A DNA stretch of 9,915 bases from the NCBI GenBank assembly GCA_003524305.1, contig DQHW01000017.1, positions 7,853-17,767 of the forward strand, written 5' to 3'. A program made the position numbers and the translations under genes. Each line of letters opens with the position of its first letter. The first letter of the stretch is position 1. Origin of the DNA: Anaerolineaceae bacterium (GTDB taxonomy: Bacteria; Chloroflexota; Anaerolineae; Anaerolineales; Anaerolineaceae). This document shows, piece by piece, positions 1 to 6,312 of this stretch. Under the pieces are notes generated by a model. It searched no databases. It had not been told where the DNA came from and worked only from the letters and a program-made list of their open reading frames with translations.

Positions 1-1191
1 GGACGCAACGATGACGCCCAGGAATTGACAGACAAAGAATCCGGTCTCAAGGCGCAGATCGAAAAGCTGCGCACTGGCTGGGATAGAACGAACAGCCCGG
101 TAGTAACCCACGAAGACATCGCCGAACTGGTCTCAATGTGGACCGGTGTGCCCATCATGCAGTTGGCCACTGAAGAATCAGAACGCTTGCTGCACATGGA
201 AGATGAAATGCGCCTGAGCATCGTTGGTCAGGATGAGGCTATTGAAACCATCTCCAAGGCTGTGCGCCGCGGACGCGCCGGTTTGAAAGATCCGCGCCGG
301 CCGATTGGCTCATTTATGTTCCTTGGTCCCACAGGCGTGGGCAAGACCGCCCTCACCAAGACCTTGGCCATGTTCCTCTTTGGCAGCGAAGAATCGCTGG
401 TGCAGATAGATATGTCGGAGTTTATGGAACGTCATAACGTCAGCCGCCTGGTTGGCGCGCCTCCGGGGTACGTCGGCTTTGAAGATGCCGGCCAGCTTAC
501 AGAAGCCATCCGCCGCCGGCCGTACTCCATCATCGTCTTTGATGAAATTGAAAAAGCTCACCCTGAAGTGCACAACATGCTGCTTCAGATTATGGAAGAA
601 GGTCAGCTCACCGACGCCCGCGGGCACAAGGTGGATTTCCGCAACGCGATCATTGTCATGACCTCTAACATTGGCGCGGATATGATCAAGAAGCAGGGCA
701 ACCTGGGCTTCAACCTCAAGAAAGACCAGAAGGAAGAAGACGCCAAAAATTACGACGATATGCGCAAGAAGCTGATGGATTCACTCAAGAAGGTTTTCAG
801 ACCCGAGTTCATCAATCGGTTGGACGGCGTGATTGTCTTCCATCCGCTCAACCAGGAGCACATTCGCATGATCGTCAATGTGGAGCTCGAAAAAGTGGCC
901 GTGCGCATGCGCGATCACAACATCGAACTCAAAGCCTCCGAAGCCGCCCTGGACTTTTTGGCCAACGAAGGTTTCAACCCTGAAATGGGTGCCCGTCCGC
1001 TGCGCCGGGTCTTGCAGGATAAAGTCGAAGACCGTCTGTCAGATGCCGTGCTCTCGCACGAATTCAACGACGGCGATACCATTCTGGTCGACCTGAACAA
1101 AGATAAAGAAGTTGTGCTCAAGCGCGAAAAGAAGAAGAAGGTGGTTAAAGAGGTAGAAAAGCCTGAGACCCCCGAACCGGTTCCGGCATAA
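1..1191 (+). CDS. clpC: ATP-dependent Clp protease ATP-binding subunit ClpC, C-terminal part (5' end outside window)
   Basis: This is the second AAA+ module of a Hsp100 unfoldase that feeds proteins to the ClpP peptidase in the cytoplasm. The reading frame is open from base 1, so the start, N-domain and first ATPase domain lie to the left. Visible in order: the charged linker before D2; Walker A GPTGVGKT (325-348); pore-loop segment GAPPGYVGF; Walker B IIVFDE (529-546); sensor-1 TSN (661-669); an LGF tripeptide (703-711) where ClpC has its ClpP-docking VGF loop; the arginine-finger stretch RPEFINR (799-819); and sensor-2 GARPLRR (988-1008). The docking loop argues for ClpC rather than the disaggregase ClpB, which lacks it. 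The protein ends in a Lys-rich then Glu/Pro-rich tail of about 25 residues, likely disordered. All ATPase residues are intact. The gene ends at TAA ahead of a palindrome and a terminator, and converges on the anti-sigma gene. Confidence 0.93.
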   Translation, partial: GRNDDAQELTDKESGLKAQIEKLRTGWDRTNSPVVTHEDIAELVSMWTGVPIMQLATEESERLLHMEDEMRLSIVGQDEAIETISKAVRRGRAGLKDPRRPIGSFMFLGPTGVGKTALTKTLAMFLFGSEESLVQIDMSEFMERHNVSRLVGAPPGYVGFEDAGQLTEAIRRRPYSIIVFDEIEKAHPEVHNMLLQIMEEGQLTDARGHKVDFRNAIIVMTSNIGADMIKKQGNLGFNLKKDQKEEDAKNYDDMRKKLMDSLKKVFRPEFINRLDGVIVFHPLNQEHIRMIVNVELEKVAVRMRDHNIELKASEAALDFLANEGFNPEMGARPLRRVLQDKVEDRLSDAVLSHEFNDGDTILVDLNKDKEVVLKREKKKKVVKEVEKPETPEPVPA

Positions 1192-1201
1192 AAGGTCCGC
1201 C

Positions 1202-1237
1202 TATTGTAAGGGCAATTCATGAATTGCCCTTACAATA
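1202..1237. repeat. 36-bp perfect palindrome
   Basis: The two 18-base halves are exact reverse complements, centred between 1219 and 1220; the left half reads TATTGTAAGGGCAATTCA. It begins 11 bases after the clpC stop. From memory, palindromes close to GTAGGGGCAATTCATGAATTGCCCCTAC are dispersed in many cyanobacterial and Chloroflexota genomes, so this may be one copy of such a family. As RNA it would form a long hairpin with little or no loop. There is no T-run directly after it, so it is a poor terminator by itself, but it could protect the 3' end of the clpC message. Confidence 0.8.
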
Positions 1238-1256
1238 ATTGTTTCTATTCCTAAAC

Positions 1257-1290
1257 AACCCCCGAATTCTTTTCCAGAATTCGGGGGTTT
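1257..1290. terminator. Strong hairpin terminator between convergent genes
   Basis: A 14-bp perfect stem pairs 1257-1270 with 1276-1289 around a 5-base loop. Five G:C pairs sit near its base. On the + strand it is followed by TTTGCATT. On the - strand it is followed by a T-rich run beginning GTTTAGG. It lies between clpC (+) and the anti-sigma gene (-), so it probably stops transcription from both sides. The T-tracts are short, so efficiency in either direction is uncertain. Confidence 0.75.
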
Positions 1291-1330
1291 GCATTAATTG
1301 AGGTGTGGTATTCACCTATTTGTTATATTG

Positions 1331-3589
1331 TTATTTCCACGAGGTGACATACCCCTGCAGCGACATCACGGGGATGATCTGGCAGCTCTCCACATTGACC
1401 AGCGCAAGCGTCGGCATGTATTCAGAGAGTGATGTATCTTGTACGCTCATCATCAGCCAATGGCCATCCGGGCTCCAGTAGGGTTCGGTCACCACAATGG
1501 GGTCGGCGTTGGCGATCAGCCGGGCATTGCTCCCGTCCAGGTTGGAGATGTAAACTCCGTAACGATCTCCTGGCAGCATGGCTTCATAGGCGATTTGTTT
1601 GCCATCCGGTGAGACGGCGATGCCCGCGTTTTGATAATTTACCTGGGTCAACAGCAAAACAGCACCGGTTTCGATATTGATTGATTGAACAACAACCCCA
1701 TCAGCCTGTCTTGTCGTGTAGATTAGAGTCTTTCCATCAGGCAGCCAGGCTTGAGCAGTATTGGACCCATTATTTGCGAGCAAGTAGCGTTGGTTTGATC
1801 CATCCGCATCCATGATCATCAGTTCGTAAGGTCCTGGGGCACCGATCAATCCCGAAGCCGGTCCTTTACTGAAGGCAATCAGGCTGCCATCCGGAGACCA
1901 GATAGCCCCACGGTCTCTGCGGGATGTGCCTGCCACAAGACTTATGTCACCGCTAACCATATCACGGAAGACCAATCCTTCATCGGTTGAGAAAATTAGC
2001 GTTTTTCCATCAGGTGATAACGAGCCTTCGTCACCCAACCCTAAATCAAGCGGGATGGAGCCTGACGTTGTTGTACTCATCACATGATAAAGATTATCTG
2101 ATGGAAGGATATTTTCAAGGATCAGTTGTCCACCCAAATCTGCAGGGATCTGTTGTGAACCACTGTTCAGAGCGGAAGTCCAGGCCGATTGGGTCAGGCA
2201 GGCTCCTGGTAATGGCGTTGGCGCGGAGCCAACTGTGATCGCGGGCAGATCAACACTTGTCTGCCACGGGCCGGTCACCTGTACTGAATAACTGATTAAG
2301 GTGACGGTGATGACGCCCGTTGGAAAGCCGTCAAGGTAACTAAAGCCGGTGCTATCAGAACCACCACCACCGCCCAACAGCGGATGTTCGAGATCCATCA
2401 TCGATACATTGGTCACATCCCCCGTGGTCTGGTAGGAGAAAGACAGCCCTTCGCCTCGTAAACTCCTGGTGATTTCCTTGATGGTAACTTCATGTCCGTC
2501 CACCTCAAGTGTCTTGTTAATCGTCCAGATTTGTCCGGGTTGGGAGTTGGAGCCAGGATCAAATGTAAAACTGACATCCGAGTTGCGATCAATCCAAACG
2601 CGGTCAATCATCAGCTTTGCCTCACCGGGGACATAACTTCCTGCGGTTCGGTAGGTCAATGGCATGTATTGTGCGCTTCGGTTTCCCACTTCAGGGTCTT
2701 GCAAGGTATAGTCTTCAAAGATCACCACATTATTGCCTAAGGCGTCTGTCAAGTGAATATCCGGCTCCTCAATCAGAGATAGAGTGAAATCTTCTGAATC
2801 CGTGGAGAGTGCGCCTATGAGGATGAGCTGCCCTTCAGCTTGAACGTATTTATTCAGAATGAGTGAAATTTGATCTACCAGGGCGAGGGGCGCCTGGGTT
2901 GTGGCTTGCGCTGTTGGGGTTGGCAGTTCCACAATGGGATAAACGGTCATGTCCACAGGGGCCTGCACAAAAGTCAGTGCAACTTCGACGGCTTTATCTT
3001 CTTTGGATTGACTCCCCTCAAAGCAAGACAGAACCAGTGTCGCGGAGTTTTCTTGAGCAGGCAGGGCTGTAAATTCAAGCTGTCGTGAGTAACCGCTGCC
3101 CCAAAAATTACCGGCGATGGTTTTTGAGTCCAACAGGGTGCCGTCAGGTAGTTTGAGTTTTGGCAGAGCATGACATAGATCCTGAGTCTGTATAGTTTCA
3201 GCATCCACGACGGGGAGGTTTTCCACCTGGTAGAAGAGACGCATATGTTCAGAATCTGTCACTGCTTGTGAAACCAAGACTTTGATTTCCTTGTGTTTGA
3301 TTTCCACCGCTTCCTGCAGAATGCGCAGAGGTACGCTCTCTTCCACAAATCCCACACCGGGGATGTATCCCAACAGACGTTGGATGGCTTGCACGACGCT
3401 GGGCACCGACAATAAAATGGCAACGACCAGTGATAATACGGCTAACGAAGTAATTAATGTTCGCTTTTTCATGTTCTTGTTTTTTTCCTTTCTTACTTTG
3501 ATCATCAGATCTGAAGAAAGGTTGATATCCTGCCCAAGCGATTCGCGGGCGAGTTCGTCTAATAGTTGGTTGGAAGTATGTTTATTCAT
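1331..3589 (-). CDS. Membrane anti-sigma factor, DUF4179-like, with extracytoplasmic TolB/PD40-type beta-propeller
   Basis: This 752-residue protein probably holds the neighbouring ECF sigma factor inactive at the membrane. Residues 1-43 are a short cytoplasmic, Lys/Arg-rich segment with no HxxxCxxC zinc motif. One transmembrane helix spans about 44-66. It is followed by a PSVVQAIQRLLGYIPGVGFVEE stretch like that after the helix in DUF4179-family proteins linked to ECF sigma genes. Residues about 95-460 are beta-rich extracytoplasmic domains, with a Thr/Pro linker at 221-234 and a five-glycine run at 406-410. Residues about 515-752 hold five PDG repeats of PD40/TolB type (at 525, 565, 616, 660 and 706), spaced 40-51 residues apart, which implies a propeller of about six blades. 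The start ATG overlaps the sigma stop as ATGA, so the two are probably translationally coupled. The anti-sigma role is inferred from gene order and topology. What the propeller senses is unknown. Confidence 0.8.
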   Translation of the reverse strand: MNKHTSNQLLDELARESLGQDINLSSDLMIKVRKEKNKNMKKRTLITSLAVLSLVVAILLSVPSVVQAIQRLLGYIPGVGFVEESVPLRILQEAVEIKHKEIKVLVSQAVTDSEHMRLFYQVENLPVVDAETIQTQDLCHALPKLKLPDGTLLDSKTIAGNFWGSGYSRQLEFTALPAQENSATLVLSCFEGSQSKEDKAVEVALTFVQAPVDMTVYPIVELPTPTAQATTQAPLALVDQISLILNKYVQAEGQLILIGALSTDSEDFTLSLIEEPDIHLTDALGNNVVIFEDYTLQDPEVGNRSAQYMPLTYRTAGSYVPGEAKLMIDRVWIDRNSDVSFTFDPGSNSQPGQIWTINKTLEVDGHEVTIKEITRSLRGEGLSFSYQTTGDVTNVSMMDLEHPLLGGGGGSDSTGFSYLDGFPTGVITVTLISYSVQVTGPWQTSVDLPAITVGSAPTPLPGACLTQSAWTSALNSGSQQIPADLGGQLILENILPSDNLYHVMSTTTSGSIPLDLGLGDEGSLSPDGKTLIFSTDEGLVFRDMVSGDISLVAGTSRRDRGAIWSPDGSLIAFSKGPASGLIGAPGPYELMIMDADGSNQRYLLANNGSNTAQAWLPDGKTLIYTTRQADGVVVQSINIETGAVLLLTQVNYQNAGIAVSPDGKQIAYEAMLPGDRYGVYISNLDGSNARLIANADPIVVTEPYWSPDGHWLMMSVQDTSLSEYMPTLALVNVESCQIIPVMSLQGYVTSWK

Positions 3590-4155
3590 GATGGGTCACT
3601 TTCCAATCCCATGAACGAGCGCAGCTTTTTCCGCGCCACATTCAAGAGCCATTTCACCGTCCCGGGAGCAACCTCATGCATCTCGGCCATTTCCTTTTCG
3701 CTCAGGTCAAGGTAATAGCGTTCAACGATCACGGCTCTTTCACGCGGAGGTAGTTTGGAAATTCCGTTTAGAATCTCTTGTTTGAGTTGGCGGTATTCCA
3801 CCTGGTCTTCAGTGGAAGTCGCCCTGTTAATCAGCGACTCCACCTCGGCAGGGGCCAGTTCATCCTCCAACCCAACTTCCTTGCTCCGTTTTTCAGCCAT
3901 ATTGATGGCGGTATGCACCACACTGCGCAGCAGATAAGGTTCAAAAGGGCGCGACTCGTCAAAATAGCGGATGCGCTGATAGACGCGCAGAAAAGTCTCT
4001 TGCACCGCGTCTTTGGCCATCTCTTCATCCCGGGTGATCAGACAGGCGGTACGCAAGGCTTTCTCCTGGTGGATATTCACCAGTTCCTCCATACCGCCGA
4101 TATCACCTTTCTTCAGGCGTCGTATTGCTTGTGCTTCAGTCATGCATGCATCCAT
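3586..4155 (-). CDS. ECF-family RNA polymerase sigma factor
   Basis: This 189-residue protein is a typical ECF (group 4) sigma factor that directs RNA polymerase to a small regulon. Region 2 lies at about residues 20-92 and includes DAVQETFLRVYQRI, the core-binding and -10-reading part. Region 4 lies at about 128-182, with LPPRERAVIVERYYLDLS followed by a helix-turn-helix around 151-178. No region 1 or 3 is present, and the length fits the family. It is the first gene of an operon with the membrane anti-sigma protein, overlapping it by 4 bases. The ATG at 4155 was taken as the start; an in-frame ATG at 4143 is an alternative, and neither has a clear Shine-Dalgarno site. A CAACC (4203-4199, - strand) and a TATATT further downstream are possible self-recognised promoter elements, but I could not fit them to a known ECF consensus. 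Confidence 0.92.
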   Translation of the reverse strand: MDACMTEAQAIRRLKKGDIGGMEELVNIHQEKALRTACLITRDEEMAKDAVQETFLRVYQRIRYFDESRPFEPYLLRSVVHTAINMAEKRSKEVGLEDELAPAEVESLINRATSTEDQVEYRQLKQEILNGISKLPPRERAVIVERYYLDLSEKEMAEMHEVAPGTVKWLLNVARKKLRSFMGLESDPS

Positions 4156-4202
4156 AAGTCTGAGATCTCATACAATATATACAGCCTGAACACGAAAAGG
4201 TT

Positions 4203-4224
4203 GGCGGCGAAGCCGCTTTAGTTT
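4203..4224. terminator. Small GC hairpin in the gap between the DUF4238 and sigma genes
   Basis: GCGGC (4204-4208) pairs with GCCGC (4212-4216) around a 3-base loop. Read on the + strand it is followed by TTTAGTTTTA. Read on the - strand, the direction of both flanking genes, it is followed by CAACCTTTTC. It could be a weak terminator for the DUF4238 gene or part of the sigma leader. The rest of the 175-base gap is AT-rich and shows no gene. Confidence 0.3.
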
Positions 4225-4330
4225 TATCGTAATTCACACTTATAATTCTTAAAGAATCGCTTTGAGTACTATTAATCACTTGAAAATATTGTCGATGTTG
4301 AAATGTACAGCATTAGTTGTTTTTAATTTC

Positions 4331-5110
4331 CTATATCGGAACGATTGGGGGTAGGTGATCTAACAAATCATTGTTATTTGCAATAAGAATGTCATTAGCA
4401 TAAGTTATAAGCTGATAATTAATTATTCTTATTTGATCACTATCGCTTATTGTTAGGTAAGGCAATATATTTTCTTTCTCGGACAAAAATACCATAACTT
4501 TTGGAGAAATCGGATACAAAACTCTATTTATTGTTGGACGTTTATAACGAAAACCCATTACATTTTCTTCGGAGATTTTCCAATCAACAATAAAAGGAAT
4601 ATCAGAAGTAATGAAACTCATTGATAAATCAGGAGATATACAAAGTAATTGAAGTTGTAATTTATCAAGTTCAATTAAGTTCGCTTTCATTCTTGAAGTT
4701 AAAGTCTGAGCTAATGGATTTTCTAATACCACATTACGAGAAAACGTATTACAAATAATCTCGCTAGAGTTCTTCATTAATGGGTGTCTTGCCATTGTAA
4801 GAGCTAAAAACGATTTTGTATAAAAAATATCATCGTTGTCGAGAATTTCTCTGTTATTTATCTTTTTAAAAGTCAAAGCACAACGGTATTCGAAATTTTT
4901 ATCTGCCCAATCCTCTAAAGAATTATCATCACCTATTGAATATAAGCGATTTTCTGAACAAATATTTTTAATATGACATAATCTGGGATTAGGAATTTTA
5001 CTTTCAGATATATGACGCAAATCATAAACCCATAATTTATTGTGTTGATTGGTCCAATATTTTAAATAAAACCTGGGTATAAAATGATGATTGAGCTTAT
5101 CATTGATCAT
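4331..5110 (-). CDS. DUF4238-family protein of unknown function
   Basis: This 259-residue soluble protein has no signal peptide or membrane helix. It matches the pattern I remember for DUF4238: an N-terminal HHFIPRFYLK block (residues 8-17), a middle helical part with FLALTMARHP (101-110), then SFITSDIPF (165-173) and YPISP (199-203). The conserved His pair and the Ser-Asp suggest an active or binding site, but I know of no demonstrated activity. The gene is very AT-rich (30% G+C in the line counted) and uses many ATA, AAT and TTT codons, unlike its neighbours, which suggests recent acquisition. It stands alone on the - strand, with 175 bases before the sigma gene and the riboswitch promoter diverging from it. 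The ATG at 5110 lies just ahead of the conserved block, but no Shine-Dalgarno site precedes it. The reading frame is intact. Confidence 0.8.
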   Translation of the reverse strand: MINDKLNHHFIPRFYLKYWTNQHNKLWVYDLRHISESKIPNPRLCHIKNICSENRLYSIGDDNSLEDWADKNFEYRCALTFKKINNREILDNDDIFYTKSFLALTMARHPLMKNSSEIICNTFSRNVVLENPLAQTLTSRMKANLIELDKLQLQLLCISPDLSMSFITSDIPFIVDWKISEENVMGFRYKRPTINRVLYPISPKVMVFLSEKENILPYLTISDSDQIRIINYQLITYANDILIANNNDLLDHLPPIVPI

Positions 5111-5155
5111 ATGGTTTTTAGATTTATGAACTGTTTAGAAAAAAATAATCTATTC

Positions 5156-5161
5156 ATTATA
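5156..5161 (-). promoter_or_regulatory. Possible -10 element for the DUF4238 gene
   Basis: A perfect TATAAT reads on the - strand 46 bases before the DUF4238 ATG. The nearest -35-like match, TTGATT, sits 20 bases further upstream, which is longer than the usual 16-18. In DNA this AT-rich such matches arise by chance, so this is only a candidate. Confidence 0.3.
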
Positions 5162-5227
5162 CAATTTAATAGTATCCGAATAATCAATTTTTCGTGAAAT
5201 CCCATTATTATGCTAAGTCATTTCTCC

Positions 5228-5256
5228 TTGACATTAAAATAACCCCGTCATATACT
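5228..5256 (+). promoter_or_regulatory. Sigma70-type promoter of the flavin-transport operon
   Basis: TTGACA (5228-5233) and TATACT (5251-5256) are separated by exactly 17 bases. This is a perfect -35 and a one-mismatch -10 at optimal spacing. Transcription should start at about 5263-5266, roughly 10 bases before the first helix of the FMN riboswitch, so the whole aptamer is transcribed. Confidence 0.8.
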
Positions 5257-5273
5257 ACGGTTAATTAAATATG

Positions 5274-5399
5274 TTCTTCGGGGCAGGGTGAGAGGCTAAT
5301 CGTCTCAATTCCCGATCGGTGGTGACAACCCACGAGCGCGGATCGCGCATGAGCAGGTGAAACTCCTGAGTCGACGGTAAAGTCCGGATAAAAGAAGAA
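5274..5399 (+). promoter_or_regulatory. FMN riboswitch (RFN element)
   Basis: This is the aptamer that binds flavin mononucleotide and turns off flavin synthesis or uptake genes. P1 is TTCTTC (5274-5279) with GAAGAA (5394-5399). It is followed by the family hallmarks CGGGGCAGGGTG (5279-5290), AATTCCCGATCGGTGGT (5307-5323), CCCACGAGC (5329-5337), AGGTGAAACTCCTGA (5355-5369) and CGACGGTAAAGTCCGGAT (5372-5389). P3 pairs GTGG (5319-5322) with CCAC (5330-5333). P4 pairs GCGCG (5336-5340) with CGCGC (5344-5348). P5 pairs CAGG (5354-5357) with CCTG (5365-5368). The P2 loop carries about 15 extra bases (5292-5306) that can form a small added stem. The element sits between the promoter and the transporter operon and is followed by an intrinsic terminator. 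Confidence 0.96.
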
Positions 5400-5435
5400 T
5401 TTTTCCATTCAATCGCCACAGCGTATTGGAACTTC

Positions 5436-5470
5436 AGCCCCGAAAACCAACTTTTCGAGGCTTTTATTTT
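5436..5470 (+). terminator. Riboswitch expression platform: terminator containing the permease ribosome binding site
   Basis: The arm 5436-5446 pairs with 5452-5462 as ten pairs with one C-A mismatch (5440/5458) and loop CCAAC. It is followed by the T-rich run TTTTATTTT, a classic intrinsic terminator. The 3' arm contains GAGG (5457-5460), 8 bases before the TTG start of the permease, so the ribosome binding site is buried when the hairpin forms. The first eight bases of GCCCCGAAAA (5437-5444) are exactly complementary to TTCGGGGC (5277-5284) at the 5' edge of the aptamer, a likely antiterminator pairing. Confidence 0.87.
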
Positions 5471-6290
5471 GAATACACAACCTGTAAAACAATTCGATTC
5501 TTCAGGCAAGCGTCACAAAACGCTTGAAACACTGATGCGTTATAACGGATGGCTGGTGGTCGTCTCCATCCTTCTCGTCTTACTCGTCTGGGCGTTGGGC
5601 GTGGGGTGGGGCAAACCGCCTGCCTTTTTACTGCCCTCCCCTCAAGCTGTGTGGGATAAATTTATCGCCACCCTGGCAGACGGATCGCTCATGAAGCACG
5701 CCTCGATTACCTTTTACGAAGTACTTGCAGGTTTATTTTTTGGCAGCCTGCTGGCCACTTGTCTAGGATATTTTCTGGCGAAATCATCCACGCTTGAAAA
5801 ACTGCTTTCGCCTTACCTCGTTGCCAGCCAGGCCATTCCGCTGGTGGCGATTGCTCCGCTTTTGATCATCTGGTTTGGCCCCGGCATATCCTCCAAAATT
5901 CTGATCTGCGCGCTGATCGTGTTCTTTCCGGTGCTGGTCAATACCATCATCGGCTTTAGGGGTGTGCCCGAAAATCTGCGCGACTTGATGGTCTCCATGC
6001 GCGCCACCCGTTGGCAGAAGCTGCACCTGCTTGAAATTCCCGCTGCCCTGCCCATCCTCTTCGGCGGATTGCGCATCGGTGCAACTTTATCCGTGATTGG
6101 TGCGGTGGTGGGCGAGTTCGTCGGCTCGGATAAAGGTCTGGGTTTTCTGATCAACGTCGGCCGCGGACAGTTTGATACAGCTCTCGTCTTTGTTGCCATC
6201 TTCACGCTTATATTTATGGCCTTGAGCTTATACGGCCTGGCCATGTTGGCTGAAAAAAGTTCTACGCGCTGGAAAACCGCGCGCCATTAA
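5469..6290 (+). CDS. ribX: ABC transporter permease, probable riboflavin uptake (RibX-like)
   Basis: This 273-residue inner-membrane protein is the channel subunit of an importer of the SsuC/ThiX type. About six hydrophobic helices are visible, near residues 28-45, 85-103, 120-137, 142-161, 205-219 and 235-258. The EAA loop that docks the ATPase is at about 178-203 (MRATRWQKLHLLEIPAALPI, then GGLRIG). The family alone would suggest sulfonate, nitrate or thiamine-precursor import. The FMN riboswitch directly upstream makes riboflavin or a related flavin the better guess, hence RibX of the RibXY group. The start is TTG at 5469, chosen because GAGG lies 8 bases ahead. An in-frame ATG at 5535 would shorten the cytoplasmic N-terminus by 22 residues but lacks a visible binding site. 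It is the first gene of three, 22 bases ahead of the binding-protein gene. Confidence 0.85.
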   Translation: MNTQPVKQFDSSGKRHKTLETLMRYNGWLVVVSILLVLLVWALGVGWGKPPAFLLPSPQAVWDKFIATLADGSLMKHASITFYEVLAGLFFGSLLATCLGYFLAKSSTLEKLLSPYLVASQAIPLVAIAPLLIIWFGPGISSKILICALIVFFPVLVNTIIGFRGVPENLRDLMVSMRATRWQKLHLLEIPAALPILFGGLRIGATLSVIGAVVGEFVGSDKGLGFLINVGRGQFDTALVFVAIFTLIFMALSLYGLAMLAEKSSTRWKTARH

Positions 6291-6312
6291 TTCAACTCCC
6301 CGGGAGGGAAAC

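Noticed and set aside
3282..4221. Open frames of 110 and 147 residues on the + strand
   Set aside because: They are antisense to the anti-sigma and sigma genes, which have clear domain motifs and a coupled ATGA overlap.
4217..5270. Possible integrated mobile element or toxin-antitoxin pair around the DUF4238 gene
   Set aside because: No transposase or integrase, no second small gene and no flanking direct or inverted repeats were found by eye. Only the base composition supports transfer.
5274..5399. TPP (thiamine) riboswitch, suggested by the thiamine-precursor-like transporter family
   Set aside because: The TPP hallmarks (CTGAGA and the ACCTGATCTGGATAATGCC region) are absent, whereas every conserved block of the FMN element is present in order.
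5261..5509. 82-residue open frame on the - strand
   Set aside because: It lies antisense to the FMN riboswitch, the terminator and the permease start, and has no recognisable motif. The RNA structure explains this sequence.
5784..6244. Open frames of 80 and 143 residues on the - strand
   Set aside because: They are antisense shadows of the ABC permease, whose membrane helices and EAA loop are clear on the + strand.
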